Source: Chloroflexota bacterium
GTDB taxonomy: Bacteria; Chloroflexota; Anaerolineae; B4-G1; DUEL01
Assembly: GCA_014874475.1 (NCBI GenBank)
Contig: JADBJJ010000021.1
Span: 1-47,788 of the forward strand
Length of the DNA: 47,788 nucleotides
Direction of reading: 5' to 3'
The position numbers and the translations under genes are program-made. Each line of letters opens with the position of its first letter. Position 1 is the stretch's first letter. Below the pieces are notes generated by a model, which was given only the letters and a program-made list of their open reading frames with translations, made no database searches and had not been told where the DNA came from. Of this stretch, positions 26,171-35,985 are shown piece by piece.

Positions 26171-27058
26171 ATGATGCGTTTCCCAAAAGGTCACCACTGG
26201 ATCATCATCTTGGCCCTCACAGGCCTATTGGCTGGATGTTATTCTTCCGCTCCCACCTCGGCAGGAACGGCGGTCCCTGTCCAGACTATCGTCAACATCG
26301 GCTCCGACACGCTGGTCAATCTGGCGCTGGCCTGGGCGGAGGCCTATATGCAGGAGCATCCGGAGGTGCGTATTTCCGTCACCGGCGGAGGGTCGGGGAC
26401 GGGCATCGCCGCGCTCATCAACGGCACTGCCCACATCGCCAACGCATCTCGGGCGATGAAGCCCGAGGAGATGGAGGCCGCGCGTGCCAACGGCATCAAC
26501 CCGGTGGAGTTCACCGTCGCGCAAGATGCCATCGCGGTCGTCGTCCACCCCTCCAATCCGGTGGACTGCCTGACCCTCCAACAGATTTCGGATATCTACA
26601 CTGGGAAAATCACCAACTGGAAGGAGGTCGGTGGCGAAGACCGGCCGATTGTTCTTCTCTCCCGAGAATCCAACTCCGGGACGTACGTCTATTTTTTGGA
26701 GCAGGTCGTCCGGCTGGGGAATCCGGAGAGTGACCTGCTCTTCTCCCCGGATACATTGCTCATGCCCTCGTCGGAGGGCATCAGTACCGAGGTGCGCCAG
26801 AACCCCAACGCGATTGGCTACGACGGCCTGGGGTACGTGACGCCGGATCAGAAAGTGATCGCTGTCGGGCAGGACCCGGATGGTCCGTTTGTCCTGCCGT
26901 CTGTAGATACGGTCAATGACGGCACCTATCTCATCTCCCGTCCGCTGTATATGTACACGGCGGGCGAACCGACCGGGGTGGTCAAGGCGTATCTGGATTG
27001 GATTCTGACGACAGGCCAGGCCATTGTCCCCACTGTGGGGTTTGTCCCGCTGAGATAA
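26171..27058 (+). CDS. PstS-like phosphate-binding lipoprotein
   Basis: The product is 295 aa. The signal peptide ends in LTGLLAGC, a good lipobox. The mature part shows the PstS pattern: NIGSDTLVNL, TGGGSGTGIAALINGTA, IANASRAMKPEE, AVVVHPSNPVDCLT, IYTGKITNWKEVGG and RESNSGTYVYF. It binds phosphate or a similar oxyanion outside the cell. No pstC, pstA or pstB is nearby, so the transporter must be elsewhere or the protein acts as a sensor. ATG 26171 (or 26174) is placed to give a proper signal peptide; no clear ribosome binding site. Confidence 0.85.
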   Translation: MMRFPKGHHWIIILALTGLLAGCYSSAPTSAGTAVPVQTIVNIGSDTLVNLALAWAEAYMQEHPEVRISVTGGGSGTGIAALINGTAHIANASRAMKPEEMEAARANGINPVEFTVAQDAIAVVVHPSNPVDCLTLQQISDIYTGKITNWKEVGGEDRPIVLLSRESNSGTYVYFLEQVVRLGNPESDLLFSPDTLLMPSSEGISTEVRQNPNAIGYDGLGYVTPDQKVIAVGQDPDGPFVLPSVDTVNDGTYLISRPLYMYTAGEPTGVVKAYLDWILTTGQAIVPTVGFVPLR

Positions 27059-27090
27059 GTATTGACCGGCCGACTCTGCAAGGAGGAGCG

Positions 27091-29344
<2,254 letters not shown>

Positions 29345-29362
29345 CCGTTCGGGGACAAACGG

Positions 29363-29387
29363 GCCAGGCACTGCCGAAGTGCCTGGC
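29363..29387. terminator. CCAGG-family palindrome between convergent genes
   Basis: GCCAGGCACT and AGTGCCTGGC flank a 5-base loop between the beta-glucosidase stop and the end of the O-antigen-ligase-like gene. No long T-run follows. It probably helps end both transcripts. Confidence 0.65.
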
Positions 29388-29390
29388 TCG

Positions 29391-30857
29391 TTACTTTGTA
29401 TCGGCGGCCCTCACCACCGCCAGCAGGCCCAGCATTAGCCCCACCAGCAGGTGGACGTTGTTGACGTAAAGATTGTCAAAGAGGTGATGGACGGTCAGGT
29501 GGGTCCAGGCCCCCAGGAGTCCCACCGCCACGCCCCGGGCCAGGCCGCTGGCGCGCCGGGTCACCCGCCATGTCTGCCAGAAAACCCATCCCCAGAGAAG
29601 CAGATATGCTATCAGGCCCACCAGCCCCATCTCCGCCAGTACGTTCAGGTAAATATTGTGGGCGTGTCCCAGGGCAAGCGGCCAGTTGATCAGCGCGAAC
29701 TCCGGATAGGCTGGCTCATATCCCCCCAGCCCCACCCCGGTCCAGAAGTGCGCGCGCCACATCTCCACCGCGCTTTGCCAGTGGGCCAGCCGCTCTATCA
29801 CTGCGTAGTTGGCGCTGTTGATGCCCACGCCCCGCACGTCCTGCAGCCGCAGGTCGGTCGCAAATTCGGTCAGGCGGGCGACGATGCGCGCAGGAAGCAA
29901 TCCGGCGGCGTAGAGGAACAGAGATAGTACCACCAGCCCGACTGCCAGGATGACCCCCCAGCGGGTCCTGCGGGGAAGAGCCAGGGCCATTGCCGCCAGA
30001 GCGGCGGCAAAGCCGATCCATGCCCCCCGGCTCCATGACGCCACCAGTGCGCCGCCCATCAACGCGCTCCCGACCAGCAGGATAACCAGGCCTGCCCATT
30101 TCCGGTGTGCCAGGCAACCGGAGAAGTGCCTGGCACATTCCAGGGCCAGAACGCCCCCAATCCCGACCGTCAGTGCCAGCATCATCCCCATTGTCCCGGC
30201 GTAGGGGTTGGGTTGCTCAAAGGTGCCGTAAGCGCGATAGAAATCGGTGCCGGGGATGAGGAAGGGTTCCGGCCCCTCGCCCCGGAGAGCAGACTGGTAG
30301 AGCCCGACCCCGGCCTGGAAGACCCCCACCACCAGAATGCCCGCCAGCAAAGCGGGAATTGAGCGGGGAGTTGCCCGCTCGGCGACCAACCAGAGGACCA
30401 GCCCAATTTCCCCCCACTTGACCAGTTCCGGAATGCCAGTATCCAGGAAAGGACCTGGAGCGTCCCACAGGGAGAGGGTCGCCACCCCCAGGAAAGCCAG
30501 CACGGGCAAAAACAGATAGGAAGCCGGATGTTCCCATCCGATCGGTATGGGGAAGCGGCGAGAGAGCAGGCCGCGCGCCCAGTGGGTCGCCAACGCTAGG
30601 GCGATAAAGAGGTGGCCCACTTGGGCCAGCACCTGTGGCATCTCGGTCTGGAGATAGGCGCGCAGGAGACCGAGGAAGACACCCGCCACTGCTCCCACCA
30701 GTGGCTCGGCCATCGTCCCCGCCACCAGCGCGGCCAGGCCGACCAGGGCGACCGTCGTTGGAAGAGGTAGTCGCGCCAGAAGACCGCCGGCCGCGAGAGC
30801 CAGCAACAACCCGGTCGTTTCCAGAAGTGACGTCGGCCAGGCTGGGGAGGGCCTCAT
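29391..30857 (-). CDS. O-antigen ligase-like (Wzy_C) polytopic membrane protein
   Basis: The product is 488 aa with about 11-12 transmembrane segments. The family signature is in the large periplasmic loop: SWSRGAWIGF, HFWTGVGLGGYEPAYPE and ALGHAHNIYLNVLAEMGLVG. Members join or polymerise glycans at the outer face of the membrane, or glycosylate proteins. No glycan cluster surrounds it, so the substrate is open. A palindromic repeat (30107-30136) lies in frame and codes for CARHFSGCLAH. The start at 30857 has only a weak ribosome binding site. Confidence 0.8.
   Translation of the reverse strand: MRPSPAWPTSLLETTGLLLALAAGGLLARLPLPTTVALVGLAALVAGTMAEPLVGAVAGVFLGLLRAYLQTEMPQVLAQVGHLFIALALATHWARGLLSRRFPIPIGWEHPASYLFLPVLAFLGVATLSLWDAPGPFLDTGIPELVKWGEIGLVLWLVAERATPRSIPALLAGILVVGVFQAGVGLYQSALRGEGPEPFLIPGTDFYRAYGTFEQPNPYAGTMGMMLALTVGIGGVLALECARHFSGCLAHRKWAGLVILLVGSALMGGALVASWSRGAWIGFAAALAAMALALPRRTRWGVILAVGLVVLSLFLYAAGLLPARIVARLTEFATDLRLQDVRGVGINSANYAVIERLAHWQSAVEMWRAHFWTGVGLGGYEPAYPEFALINWPLALGHAHNIYLNVLAEMGLVGLIAYLLLWGWVFWQTWRVTRRASGLARGVAVGLLGAWTHLTVHHLFDNLYVNNVHLLVGLMLGLLAVVRAADTK
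30107..30136. repeat. CCAGG-family palindrome inside the ligase reading frame
   Basis: GTGCCAGGCA and TGCCTGGCAC flank a 10-base loop. This copy is like those found between genes, but here it keeps the frame open and adds about 10-13 residues in a loop between two membrane segments. Confidence 0.75.
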
Positions 30858-30896
30858 ATCACCGGTAGCCGTTGGTCATTGCTATACCCGCTGCCC

Positions 30897-30925
30897 ATTA
30901 TACCATTGACCTGCAGATTTTTGAA
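30897..30925 (-). promoter_or_regulatory. Promoter of the O-antigen-ligase-like gene
   Basis: TTCAAA (30920-30925) and TATAAT (30897-30902) on the minus strand have a 17-base spacer. Divergent from the plus-strand promoter at 30969-30997. Confidence 0.6.
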
Positions 30926-30968
30926 CAGCGTCATTACTTTGTCAAGTCTGAATCTTCAGAGATTCAGG

Positions 30969-30997
30969 TTGAATATTTTGCCTTTCTGGGATATAAT
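30969..30997 (+). promoter_or_regulatory. Promoter of the 31112 gene
   Basis: TTGAAT (30969-30974) and TATAAT (30992-30997) have a 17-base spacer. The leader to ATG 31112 is about 105 bases. No riboswitch was recognised in it. Confidence 0.75.
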
Positions 30998-31111
30998 GGG
31001 CGCGGCCCACCACATCCCGGCCGAACGAGAGAGAAGAGACCTTAGCGGGTGGGGGCTCCGATCCCCTGCCGGCCATAATGCGATGCTATCTGAATACGGG
31101 GATTCGGTGAA

Positions 31112-31696
31112 ATGAACGAATTCACAAAATCGGTTCCGCCCATCGGGAAAATCTTTCTGCTGATAGGGATCGGTGGAATACTATTCGGATGCGGTCTCTT
31201 CCTGGGAGCGGCAGTTACGACCATTCTGACGCGCTCGGCCCCTCGTCTTTTCTCTTCCGGCCCCACCGGCTCAGCCCTGAACCATCCGGCCCCATTGGGC
31301 ACGGCGGTTCTGGCCGGCGACCTGCAAATTCAGGTCATAGACACCGTCCGTCCGGCGGATGATGTGGTGGCAGAGGGCAATCTCTTCAACCCTCGCCCCA
31401 GTCCGGGCAATGAGATGATGCTGGTCACCATCTCCATCACCTGTCGCCCGGCCGAAGGTGATGATGTCTGCATTTTTGCTCCGGCGCTGGACTTTTTTCT
31501 GATCAGCCCCATTGGCGTGCACCGACCAGAGTGGCTGGTGAGTGGCCTGCCCGACCTGTTGATGGGCGGTGAGATGCAGAATGGGGAAACGGTTTCCGGG
31601 GATATGGTATTTGAGGTGGGGGAAAAGGAGTTCGGATTGATCCTGGTCTACGCTGAGTCGTTGGGCAGCGAAGTAGCGTATCTGGAGATTCCTTAA
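31112..31696 (+). CDS. Membrane-anchored hypothetical protein with beta domain
   Basis: The product is 194 aa. One N-terminal transmembrane segment (IFLLIGIGGILFGCGLFLGA) is followed by an extracytoplasmic beta domain. That domain has GDLQIQVIDTVRPADDV, then GNEMMLVTISITCR and SGDMVFEVGEKEFGLILVY. This is like the DUF4352 (telokin-like) fold of bacterial surface lipoproteins; function unknown. A DUF1232 gene follows closely. Confidence 0.55.
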   Translation: MNEFTKSVPPIGKIFLLIGIGGILFGCGLFLGAAVTTILTRSAPRLFSSGPTGSALNHPAPLGTAVLAGDLQIQVIDTVRPADDVVAEGNLFNPRPSPGNEMMLVTISITCRPAEGDDVCIFAPALDFFLISPIGVHRPEWLVSGLPDLLMGGEMQNGETVSGDMVFEVGEKEFGLILVYAESLGSEVAYLEIP

Positions 31697-31731
31697 GCAC
31701 TGCCAGCGGTTCGACCCTGGGAGGTATGATA

Positions 31732-32130
31732 ATGAAGACAACCCGTTTACCCGCTTCTCCCGAGCGTCATCCCTTAGCATCTCCGGAGGAGGCCAACGTG
31801 TTCGTATCCTGGGCAAAAGAACTGGTCCGGCAACTCCGTCTGGCTTGGCGGTTGTTCAAGGATAGACGGGTGCCCTGGGGTCTGAAACTGATTCCTCCGG
31901 CCGCGCTCATTTACATCCTCTCCCCAGTAGACATCCTGCCCGACCTGGGCCTGGGCCTGGGACAACTGGACGATGTTGCCATCATCCTGCTGAGTATCAA
32001 ACTCTTCATTGAACTGGCGCCAGTAGAGGTGGTCCGGGAGCATCTGCAGGCCCTGGGGGCGAAGATCAGCGAGTTGGCCGCAGAGGAGCCACCCGTCATT
32101 GAGGGCGAATTTGAGGTGAAGGAGAACTAA
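31732..32130 (+). CDS. DUF1232 (YkvA-like) small membrane protein
   Basis: The product is 132 aa from ATG 31732, which is better spaced from GGGAGG than the in-frame ATG at 31726. The core motif is LIPPAALIYILSPVDILPDL with a following GLGQLDDVAIILLSIKLF, the hallmark of DUF1232/YkvA. This domain forms a membrane hairpin; its role is unknown. The ends are charged and cytoplasmic-looking. It ends before a long terminator. Confidence 0.8.
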   Translation: MKTTRLPASPERHPLASPEEANVFVSWAKELVRQLRLAWRLFKDRRVPWGLKLIPPAALIYILSPVDILPDLGLGLGQLDDVAIILLSIKLFIELAPVEVVREHLQALGAKISELAAEEPPVIEGEFEVKEN

Positions 32131-32167
32131 AGACGTGGTCGGCACATCGGAAGTGCCGGCCACGTCT
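32131..32167. terminator. Terminator (CGG variant of the palindrome family) between convergent genes
   Basis: AGACGTGGTCGGCAC pairs with GTGCCGGCCACGTCT over 15 bases (one G-T pair), followed by TTTT on the plus strand. It separates the DUF1232 gene from the convergent hsp20 gene. Confidence 0.8.
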
Positions 32168-32182
32168 TTTGCGTCTTTCATG

Positions 32183-32623
32183 CTATTTCGTTTTGACCTT
32201 AATCGTCTTGGGCCTGATCTCTTCCGCCTTGGGCAACGTGAGGGTGAGCACGCCGTTTTCAAAAGTCGCCTCCGCCTTCTCCACGTCCACCGGTACATTC
32301 AGCACCAGGGAGCGGGCAAAGGGACCGTAGGGCCGCTCCTGGAAGAGATACTCCACGTTGTCCAGTGGCGGTCGCAGTTCACCCCGGATCGTCAGCATGT
32401 CCCCCTGGATGGAGATGTCCACCTCTTCCGGCAGCAGGCCCGGTACCGAAGCGACCACCACAATCTCCTCCGGCGTAGTGTAGACATCCACAGGCAGCCG
32501 CAGCGGCTCATCCGGCGTGCCCCTCCGCCACGTGCTCCACGGACGGACAAACGATTCCTCAAACAGACGGTCCATCGCTTCCCGCAGGCTCATTATTTCC
32601 CGAAACGGAGTGAAGAATGCCAT
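32183..32623 (-). CDS. Hsp20/alpha-crystallin small heat-shock protein (downstream copy)
   Basis: The product is 146 aa. It is an ATP-independent chaperone that holds unfolding proteins. The alpha-crystallin domain covers about 45-138 (PVDVYTTPEEIVVVASVPGL, FENGVLTLTLPKAEE), and the C-terminal IKVK replaces a strict I-x-I motif. CAGGAGGTGCACG precedes ATG 32623. It is similar to the next copy upstream, but diverged (start MAFFTPFREIMSLREAMDRL), so an old tandem duplication. A palindrome lies between the copies. Confidence 0.92.
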   Translation of the reverse strand: MAFFTPFREIMSLREAMDRLFEESFVRPWSTWRRGTPDEPLRLPVDVYTTPEEIVVVASVPGLLPEEVDISIQGDMLTIRGELRPPLDNVEYLFQERPYGPFARSLVLNVPVDVEKAEATFENGVLTLTLPKAEEIRPKTIKVKTK

Positions 32624-32651
32624 CGTGCACCTCCTGCTGAAAGGATTTGAA

Positions 32652-32682
32652 ATGGACCGGCACTTCCGGGATGCCGGTCCAT
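32652..32682. repeat. CGG-variant palindrome between the two hsp20 genes
   Basis: ATGGACCGGCA and TGCCGGTCCAT form a perfect 11-bp stem around a 9-base loop. There is no T-run. It may reduce readthrough or protect the upstream message. Confidence 0.65.
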
Positions 32683-32690
32683 CTCGTGAT

Positions 32691-33131
32691 TTACTTTTTG
32701 GCCTTGACCTTGATGGTCTTCGGTTTGACCTCTTCGGCCTTCGGCAGCGTCAGGGTAAGTACCCCGTTCTCAAAGACCGCCTCGGCGTCATCGGCGACGA
32801 CCCGGGTGGGCAGGATCAGGGAGCGGCAGAAGGAGCCGTAGAAGCGCTCGCGCCGGACGTAGTTCTCTTCCCGGACCTCTTCCTCCCGCTTTATCTCACC
32901 CCGCAGGGTGGCCGTGTCGCCGGTGACGCTGATCTCCACATCCTCCGGCTTCACCCCCGGAAGGGTGGCTTTCACCACTACTGAGTCATCCGTCTCATAC
33001 ATATCCACCGCCGGACCCTCGGTCCAACGCGGGAAGACCCCCCAAGGGCGAGCCAGAGGCTCCTCAAAGAGCCGATTCATCGCCTCGCGCAGGCTGACCA
33101 ATTCCCGGAACGGTTCCCATCTCACCAACAT
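32691..33131 (-). CDS. Hsp20/alpha-crystallin small heat-shock protein (upstream copy)
   Basis: The product is 146 aa. It starts MLVRWEPFRELVSLREAMNR and carries an alpha-crystallin domain (VDMYETDDSVVVKATLPGVK, FENGVLTLTLPKAEE). AAAGGAGGTAAAGAGCT precedes ATG 33131. It is the first gene of a two-copy set. No CIRCE element (inverted TTAGCACTC) is visible upstream, so HrcA control is unlikely. Confidence 0.93.
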   Translation of the reverse strand: MLVRWEPFRELVSLREAMNRLFEEPLARPWGVFPRWTEGPAVDMYETDDSVVVKATLPGVKPEDVEISVTGDTATLRGEIKREEEVREENYVRRERFYGSFCRSLILPTRVVADDAEAVFENGVLTLTLPKAEEVKPKTIKVKAKK

Positions 33132-33352
33132 AGCTCTTTACCTCCTTTACCTTCAGAGATTGGGGAGCCACTATCGGGCTTCCGAAAATTGTGCCCCTAT
33201 CATGCCATAGGTGCGTTAAAATTGCGCAAGAGGGGAGTTAGAAATGCGATAGAACGAGAGGAAGCAAGAAGCAGGAGGGGGAGTCGCGTCTGTGCGATGG
33301 GATTTTCTTTGCGCCGACGGCCTGCTGCGGATGGAGGAGGAGAGCCCGCTGA

Positions 33353-33395
33353 AACCGAAGCGGTGCGGCAGCAAGGCCGCCGCACCGCTTCGGTT
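33353..33395. terminator. Strong terminator after hpt
   Basis: A perfect 17-bp stem (33353-33369 with 33379-33395, starting AACCGAAGCGG) surrounds a 9-base loop, with TTTC beyond it on the minus strand. It lies 21 bases after the hpt stop. The rest of 33132-33416 holds the hsp20 upstream region and an AAGCAAGAAGCAGG tract. Confidence 0.8.
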
Positions 33396-33416
33396 GTTCT
33401 CTCCCTCAAACCATCC

Positions 33417-33989
33417 TCACCGTTCGTATACTTCCCGCTTCAGCGCAGCGATGTGGGGAAGGGTGCGGAAAAGGTCGGCGTAGTCCAGGCCGTAGCCCAC
33501 CACCCAGACGTCGGGAATTTCAAAGCCCAAATAGTCTATAGGGACATCCACCCGGCGCCGCTCCGGTTTGCTCAAAAGGACACAGGTCCGCAGAGAGGCG
33601 GTCCCCCGGGCCCGGAAGTTACGAATCAGATACTCCAGGGTGTAGCCGGTATCCACGATGTCCTCCACGATGAGGACGTGCTTCCCGGTTACCGGGGCGC
33701 GGGTATCCATAATGAGTCGGACTGCCCCCGTGCTCACTGCTCCCCGGTTGTAACTGGATAGAGCGATGAAATCCACGTGATGGGGGATGGTCAGGCGACG
33801 GGCCAGGTCGGCCAGGAAGATGAACGCTCCCTTCAGTACCCCTACCAGAATCAGTCCGTTTTCGTTGGTCCCGGCATAGTCGGCACTGATCTGGGCAGCC
33901 AGTTCCGCCACCCGTCGCTGGATCGTCTCCTCGTCCAGCAACACCCGGTCTATCGCAGAAAAGTCCTGCCGCATCGTTCGGTTGCCCAT
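33417..33989 (-). CDS. hpt: Hypoxanthine (hypoxanthine-guanine) phosphoribosyltransferase
   Basis: The product is 190 aa. It salvages hypoxanthine or guanine with PRPP to make IMP or GMP. The PRPP loop is VLIVEDIVDTGYTL; substrate loops include LVGVLKGAFIFLADL and SSYNRG. AGGAGAAAA precedes ATG 33989. It lies 25 bases downstream of tdk, so both are likely in one salvage unit. Confidence 0.93.
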   Translation of the reverse strand: MGNRTMRQDFSAIDRVLLDEETIQRRVAELAAQISADYAGTNENGLILVGVLKGAFIFLADLARRLTIPHHVDFIALSSYNRGAVSTGAVRLIMDTRAPVTGKHVLIVEDIVDTGYTLEYLIRNFRARGTASLRTCVLLSKPERRRVDVPIDYLGFEIPDVWVVGYGLDYADLFRTLPHIAALKREVYER

Positions 33990-34014
33990 TTTTCTCCTCT
34001 CTGTGGTCTGCTGT

Positions 34015-34590
34015 CTATCGTATGACCTGATGGCATCCCCGACATCGGGCCTGGTAGACCTCCTCGGCGCCGACCATAATGATGGGGTCGTCGTAGGCGG
34101 CGGGCTGGCCGTTGATGAGCCGCTGGGTGCGGCTGGCTGGCCCCCCGCAGACGACGCAGATCGCCTGCAGTTTGTCCACCCGCTCCGCGCGGGCCATCAA
34201 TTGGGGCATCGGGCCGAAGGGCTCCCCCCGAAAGTCCATATCCAGGCCGGCAACGATGACCCGCAGGCCACGGTCGGCCAGTTCGTCACAGAGGGCTACC
34301 AGTCCCTCATCAAAAAATTGCCCCTCATCTATGGCGACGACGGTTGTCTCTGGAGCGATAAGGGCCTGCAACCGGGCGGAGTTCTCCACAGGGCTGGCCT
34401 CCAACTGCAGGCCGTTGTGAGAAGCCACCTCCCGTTCCGCGTAGCGGGCGTCCAGGCTGTGTTTGAAGACCTGGACCTGCTGGCGGGCAATCTGGGCGCG
34501 GCGCACTCGCCGGATCAATTCCTCCGTCTTGCCGGAGAACATGCTCCCGCAGATCACCTCAATCCATCCGCCAGTCGGTTTACCGTACAT
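34015..34590 (-). CDS. tdk: Thymidine kinase
   Basis: The product is 191 aa from ATG 34590 ([15 protein letters not shown]), with GAGGAG about 9 bases upstream. A GTG eight codons earlier overlaps the ribosome binding site and is less likely. It phosphorylates thymidine. Type II features are present: P-loop [11 protein letters not shown], catalytic [12 protein letters not shown], and zinc cysteines CVVCGG and CRGCH. It follows the ribosomal protein operon after a terminator and precedes hpt. Confidence 0.94.
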   Translation of the reverse strand: MYGKPTGGWIEVICGSMFSGKTEELIRRVRRAQIARQQVQVFKHSLDARYAEREVASHNGLQLEASPVENSARLQALIAPETTVVAIDEGQFFDEGLVALCDELADRGLRVIVAGLDMDFRGEPFGPMPQLMARAERVDKLQAICVVCGGPASRTQRLINGQPAAYDDPIIMVGAEEVYQARCRGCHQVIR

Positions 34591-34617
34591 TGGGCATCGC
34601 TCCTCGGGAAGCACAAA

Positions 34618-34651
34618 GCGAGGGCAGGGGATAGGATCCGCCTGCCCTCGC
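34618..34651 (-). terminator. Terminator after rpmE
   Basis: On the minus strand GCGAGGGCAGG pairs with CCTGCCCTCGC; TTTG follows. It lies 15 bases beyond the rpmE stop and just upstream of tdk, separating the ribosomal operon from the salvage genes. Confidence 0.75.
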
Positions 34652-34665
34652 CGATTCGATACGGA

Positions 34666-35148
34666 TTATTGACCGCCTGCCCCAGTAGAGGGCTGGTCGC
34701 CGGGGAGGGTGAAACCTCGGGCCCGCAGGCGCTTCTTCAACGTCGCCAGCACAGCCAGGTCTATCCCCCGGATGTTGGTCAGCGCGTCGTCTCCCTCCGC
34801 CAATTTAGCCATGACGTCTCCGATGGTTTGGATGCCAGCATCCTGGAAGATCCGCTCCACTGCGCCGCTCAACCCCAGAACGGTGACGGGTTGCTCCAGA
34901 GACGCGGCGGCTTTCCGTCGGGCTTCGGCTTCCGCCTGTATCTGGTCTCGCCGCAGCAGGCGAGTGCGGAAGCGGTCTACCTGCCCCTCCGCGTCCACGA
35001 TGCGCTGCTCACCGGTGAAGAACGGGTGACAGCGGGAACAGACATCGGTGCGGATGACGGGAACGGTCGCCCCAACGGTCCAGGTATTGCCGCAAGCGCA
35101 GATGACCTGGGCCTGGGGGTAGTATTTGGGATGGATGTCCTTCTTCAC
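34666..35148 (-). CDS. rpmE: Ribosomal protein bL31 with C-terminal helix-hairpin-helix-like extension
   Basis: The product is 160 aa; ordinary L31 is about 70. Residues 1-70 are a zinc-type L31 ([19 protein letters not shown]; Cys17, 19, 37 and 40). An acidic/basic linker is followed by about 60 residues ([20 protein letters not shown], then [19 protein letters not shown]) that look like a helix-hairpin-helix unit of the RNA-polymerase-alpha-C-terminal type. GTG 35148 overlaps the rpmA stop by 4 bases (GTGA). It is third gene of rplU-rpmA-rpmE. The zinc ligands imply it is the zinc-replete form. Confidence 0.9.
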   Translation of the reverse strand: MKKDIHPKYYPQAQVICACGNTWTVGATVPVIRTDVCSRCHPFFTGEQRIVDAEGQVDRFRTRLLRRDQIQAEAEARRKAAASLEQPVTVLGLSGAVERIFQDAGIQTIGDVMAKLAEGDDALTNIRGIDLAVLATLKKRLRARGFTLPGDQPSTGAGGQ

Positions 35149-35411
35149 GCTACCCTCCCTTCAGGGTAGACGCTGACTCGTTTGCGCCCGCCCGGGATGG
35201 GCTCAAAGCGGACCACTCCGTCGGTCAGAGCAAAGAGGGTATAATCCTTCCCCATTCCCACGTTGAGACCTGGTTTAATCCGCATCCCGCGCTGGCGGAC
35301 GATGATGTTCCCAGCCAGAACCGTTTCACCAGCAAATTTCTTCACTCCCAGCCGCTTGCTGTGGCTATCCCGGCCATTGCGGCTGCTGCCTGCACCCTTT
35401 TTATGCGCCAT
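35145..35411 (-). CDS. rpmA: Ribosomal protein bL27
   Basis: The product is 88 aa from ATG 35411 ([19 protein letters not shown]), with GGAGGAGGTCAGA in front. An in-frame start ten codons earlier is not needed. It sits near the peptidyl-transferase centre of the large subunit. The N-terminus has no cleavable extension of the Firmicutes kind. It is second in the operon. Confidence 0.97.
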   Translation of the reverse strand: MAHKKGAGSSRNGRDSHSKRLGVKKFAGETVLAGNIIVRQRGMRIKPGLNVGMGKDYTLFALTDGVVRFEPIPGGRKRVSVYPEGRVA

Positions 35412-35441
35412 TCTGACCTCCTCCAGGTTCCCCTTACTCAC

Positions 35442-35753
35442 TCAAATGATGATTTCTTCAACCCGCAGGCGGGTATAGGTCTGCCGGTGGCCCTGGCGGC
35501 GGCGATAGCGCTCCTTCGGGATGTACTTGAAGATGCGGATTTTGGGGCCTTTCTCCTGGCCCAGTACCGTCGCCCGCACACGGGCTCCTTCCACGATCGG
35601 CACGCCAACCCGCACTCCCTCCTCACCAGCAACCAGCAGAACCTCATCCAGCACAATCTGCTCTCCGGCCTGGGCGGGCAGTTTTTCCACCAGCAGTTGA
35701 TCTCCCACAGAAACCCGGTATTGTTTTCCACCGGACCGAACAATTGCGTACAC
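35442..35753 (-). CDS. rplU: Ribosomal protein bL21
   Basis: The product is 103 aa from GTG 35753 ([18 protein letters not shown]). GGAGGAGG lies 9 bases upstream, and the length matches the family exactly; the ATG eight codons upstream would cover the ribosome binding site. It is a 23S rRNA-binding protein. The C-terminal [16 protein letters not shown] motif is typical. First in rplU-rpmA-rpmE, from a strong promoter with a 5' hairpin leader. Confidence 0.95.
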   Translation of the reverse strand: MYAIVRSGGKQYRVSVGDQLLVEKLPAQAGEQIVLDEVLLVAGEEGVRVGVPIVEGARVRATVLGQEKGPKIRIFKYIPKERYRRRQGHRQTYTRLRVEEIII

Positions 35754-35781
35754 CGATGACCTCCTCCTAACAGGCACAATA

Positions 35782-35808
35782 GTGGCCGTGCTTTGCGGTC
35801 ACGGCCAC
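35782..35808 (-). promoter_or_regulatory. 5' leader hairpin of the rplU operon
   Basis: GTGGCCGTG pairs with CACGGCCAC over 9 bases around a 9-base loop. The predicted transcript start (about 35809) is at its base, so the hairpin forms the very 5' end of the mRNA, 28 bases before GTG. It may stabilise the mRNA or bind a ribosomal protein for feedback. Confidence 0.55.
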
Positions 35809-35815
35809 AGGGAGT

Positions 35816-35843
35816 ATTATAGCGGGAATTGAGGATTTGTCAA
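35816..35843 (-). promoter_or_regulatory. rplU operon promoter
   Basis: TTGACA (35838-35843) and TATAAT (35816-35821) on the minus strand have a 16-base spacer. A near-consensus site, back-to-back with the plus-strand promoter at 35855-35883. Confidence 0.85.
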
Positions 35844-35854
35844 CCTGTCCATCT

Positions 35855-35883
35855 TTGTGGGCCGCTCGGTTTTGTGGTATACT
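35855..35883 (+). promoter_or_regulatory. Promoter of the NarL-type regulator gene
   Basis: TTGTGG (35855-35860) and TATACT (35878-35883) have a 17-base spacer, about 100 bases before GTG 35986. Confidence 0.55.
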
Positions 35884-35985
35884 ATTTTCCAAAGATGCTT
35901 CGGGGGGAGATGGCTGTTTATGCCTGGGACACTTTAACCCGCTATGAGGAGACTACCCACTTTGTGGAGACAGAAAGGAGGGGCG

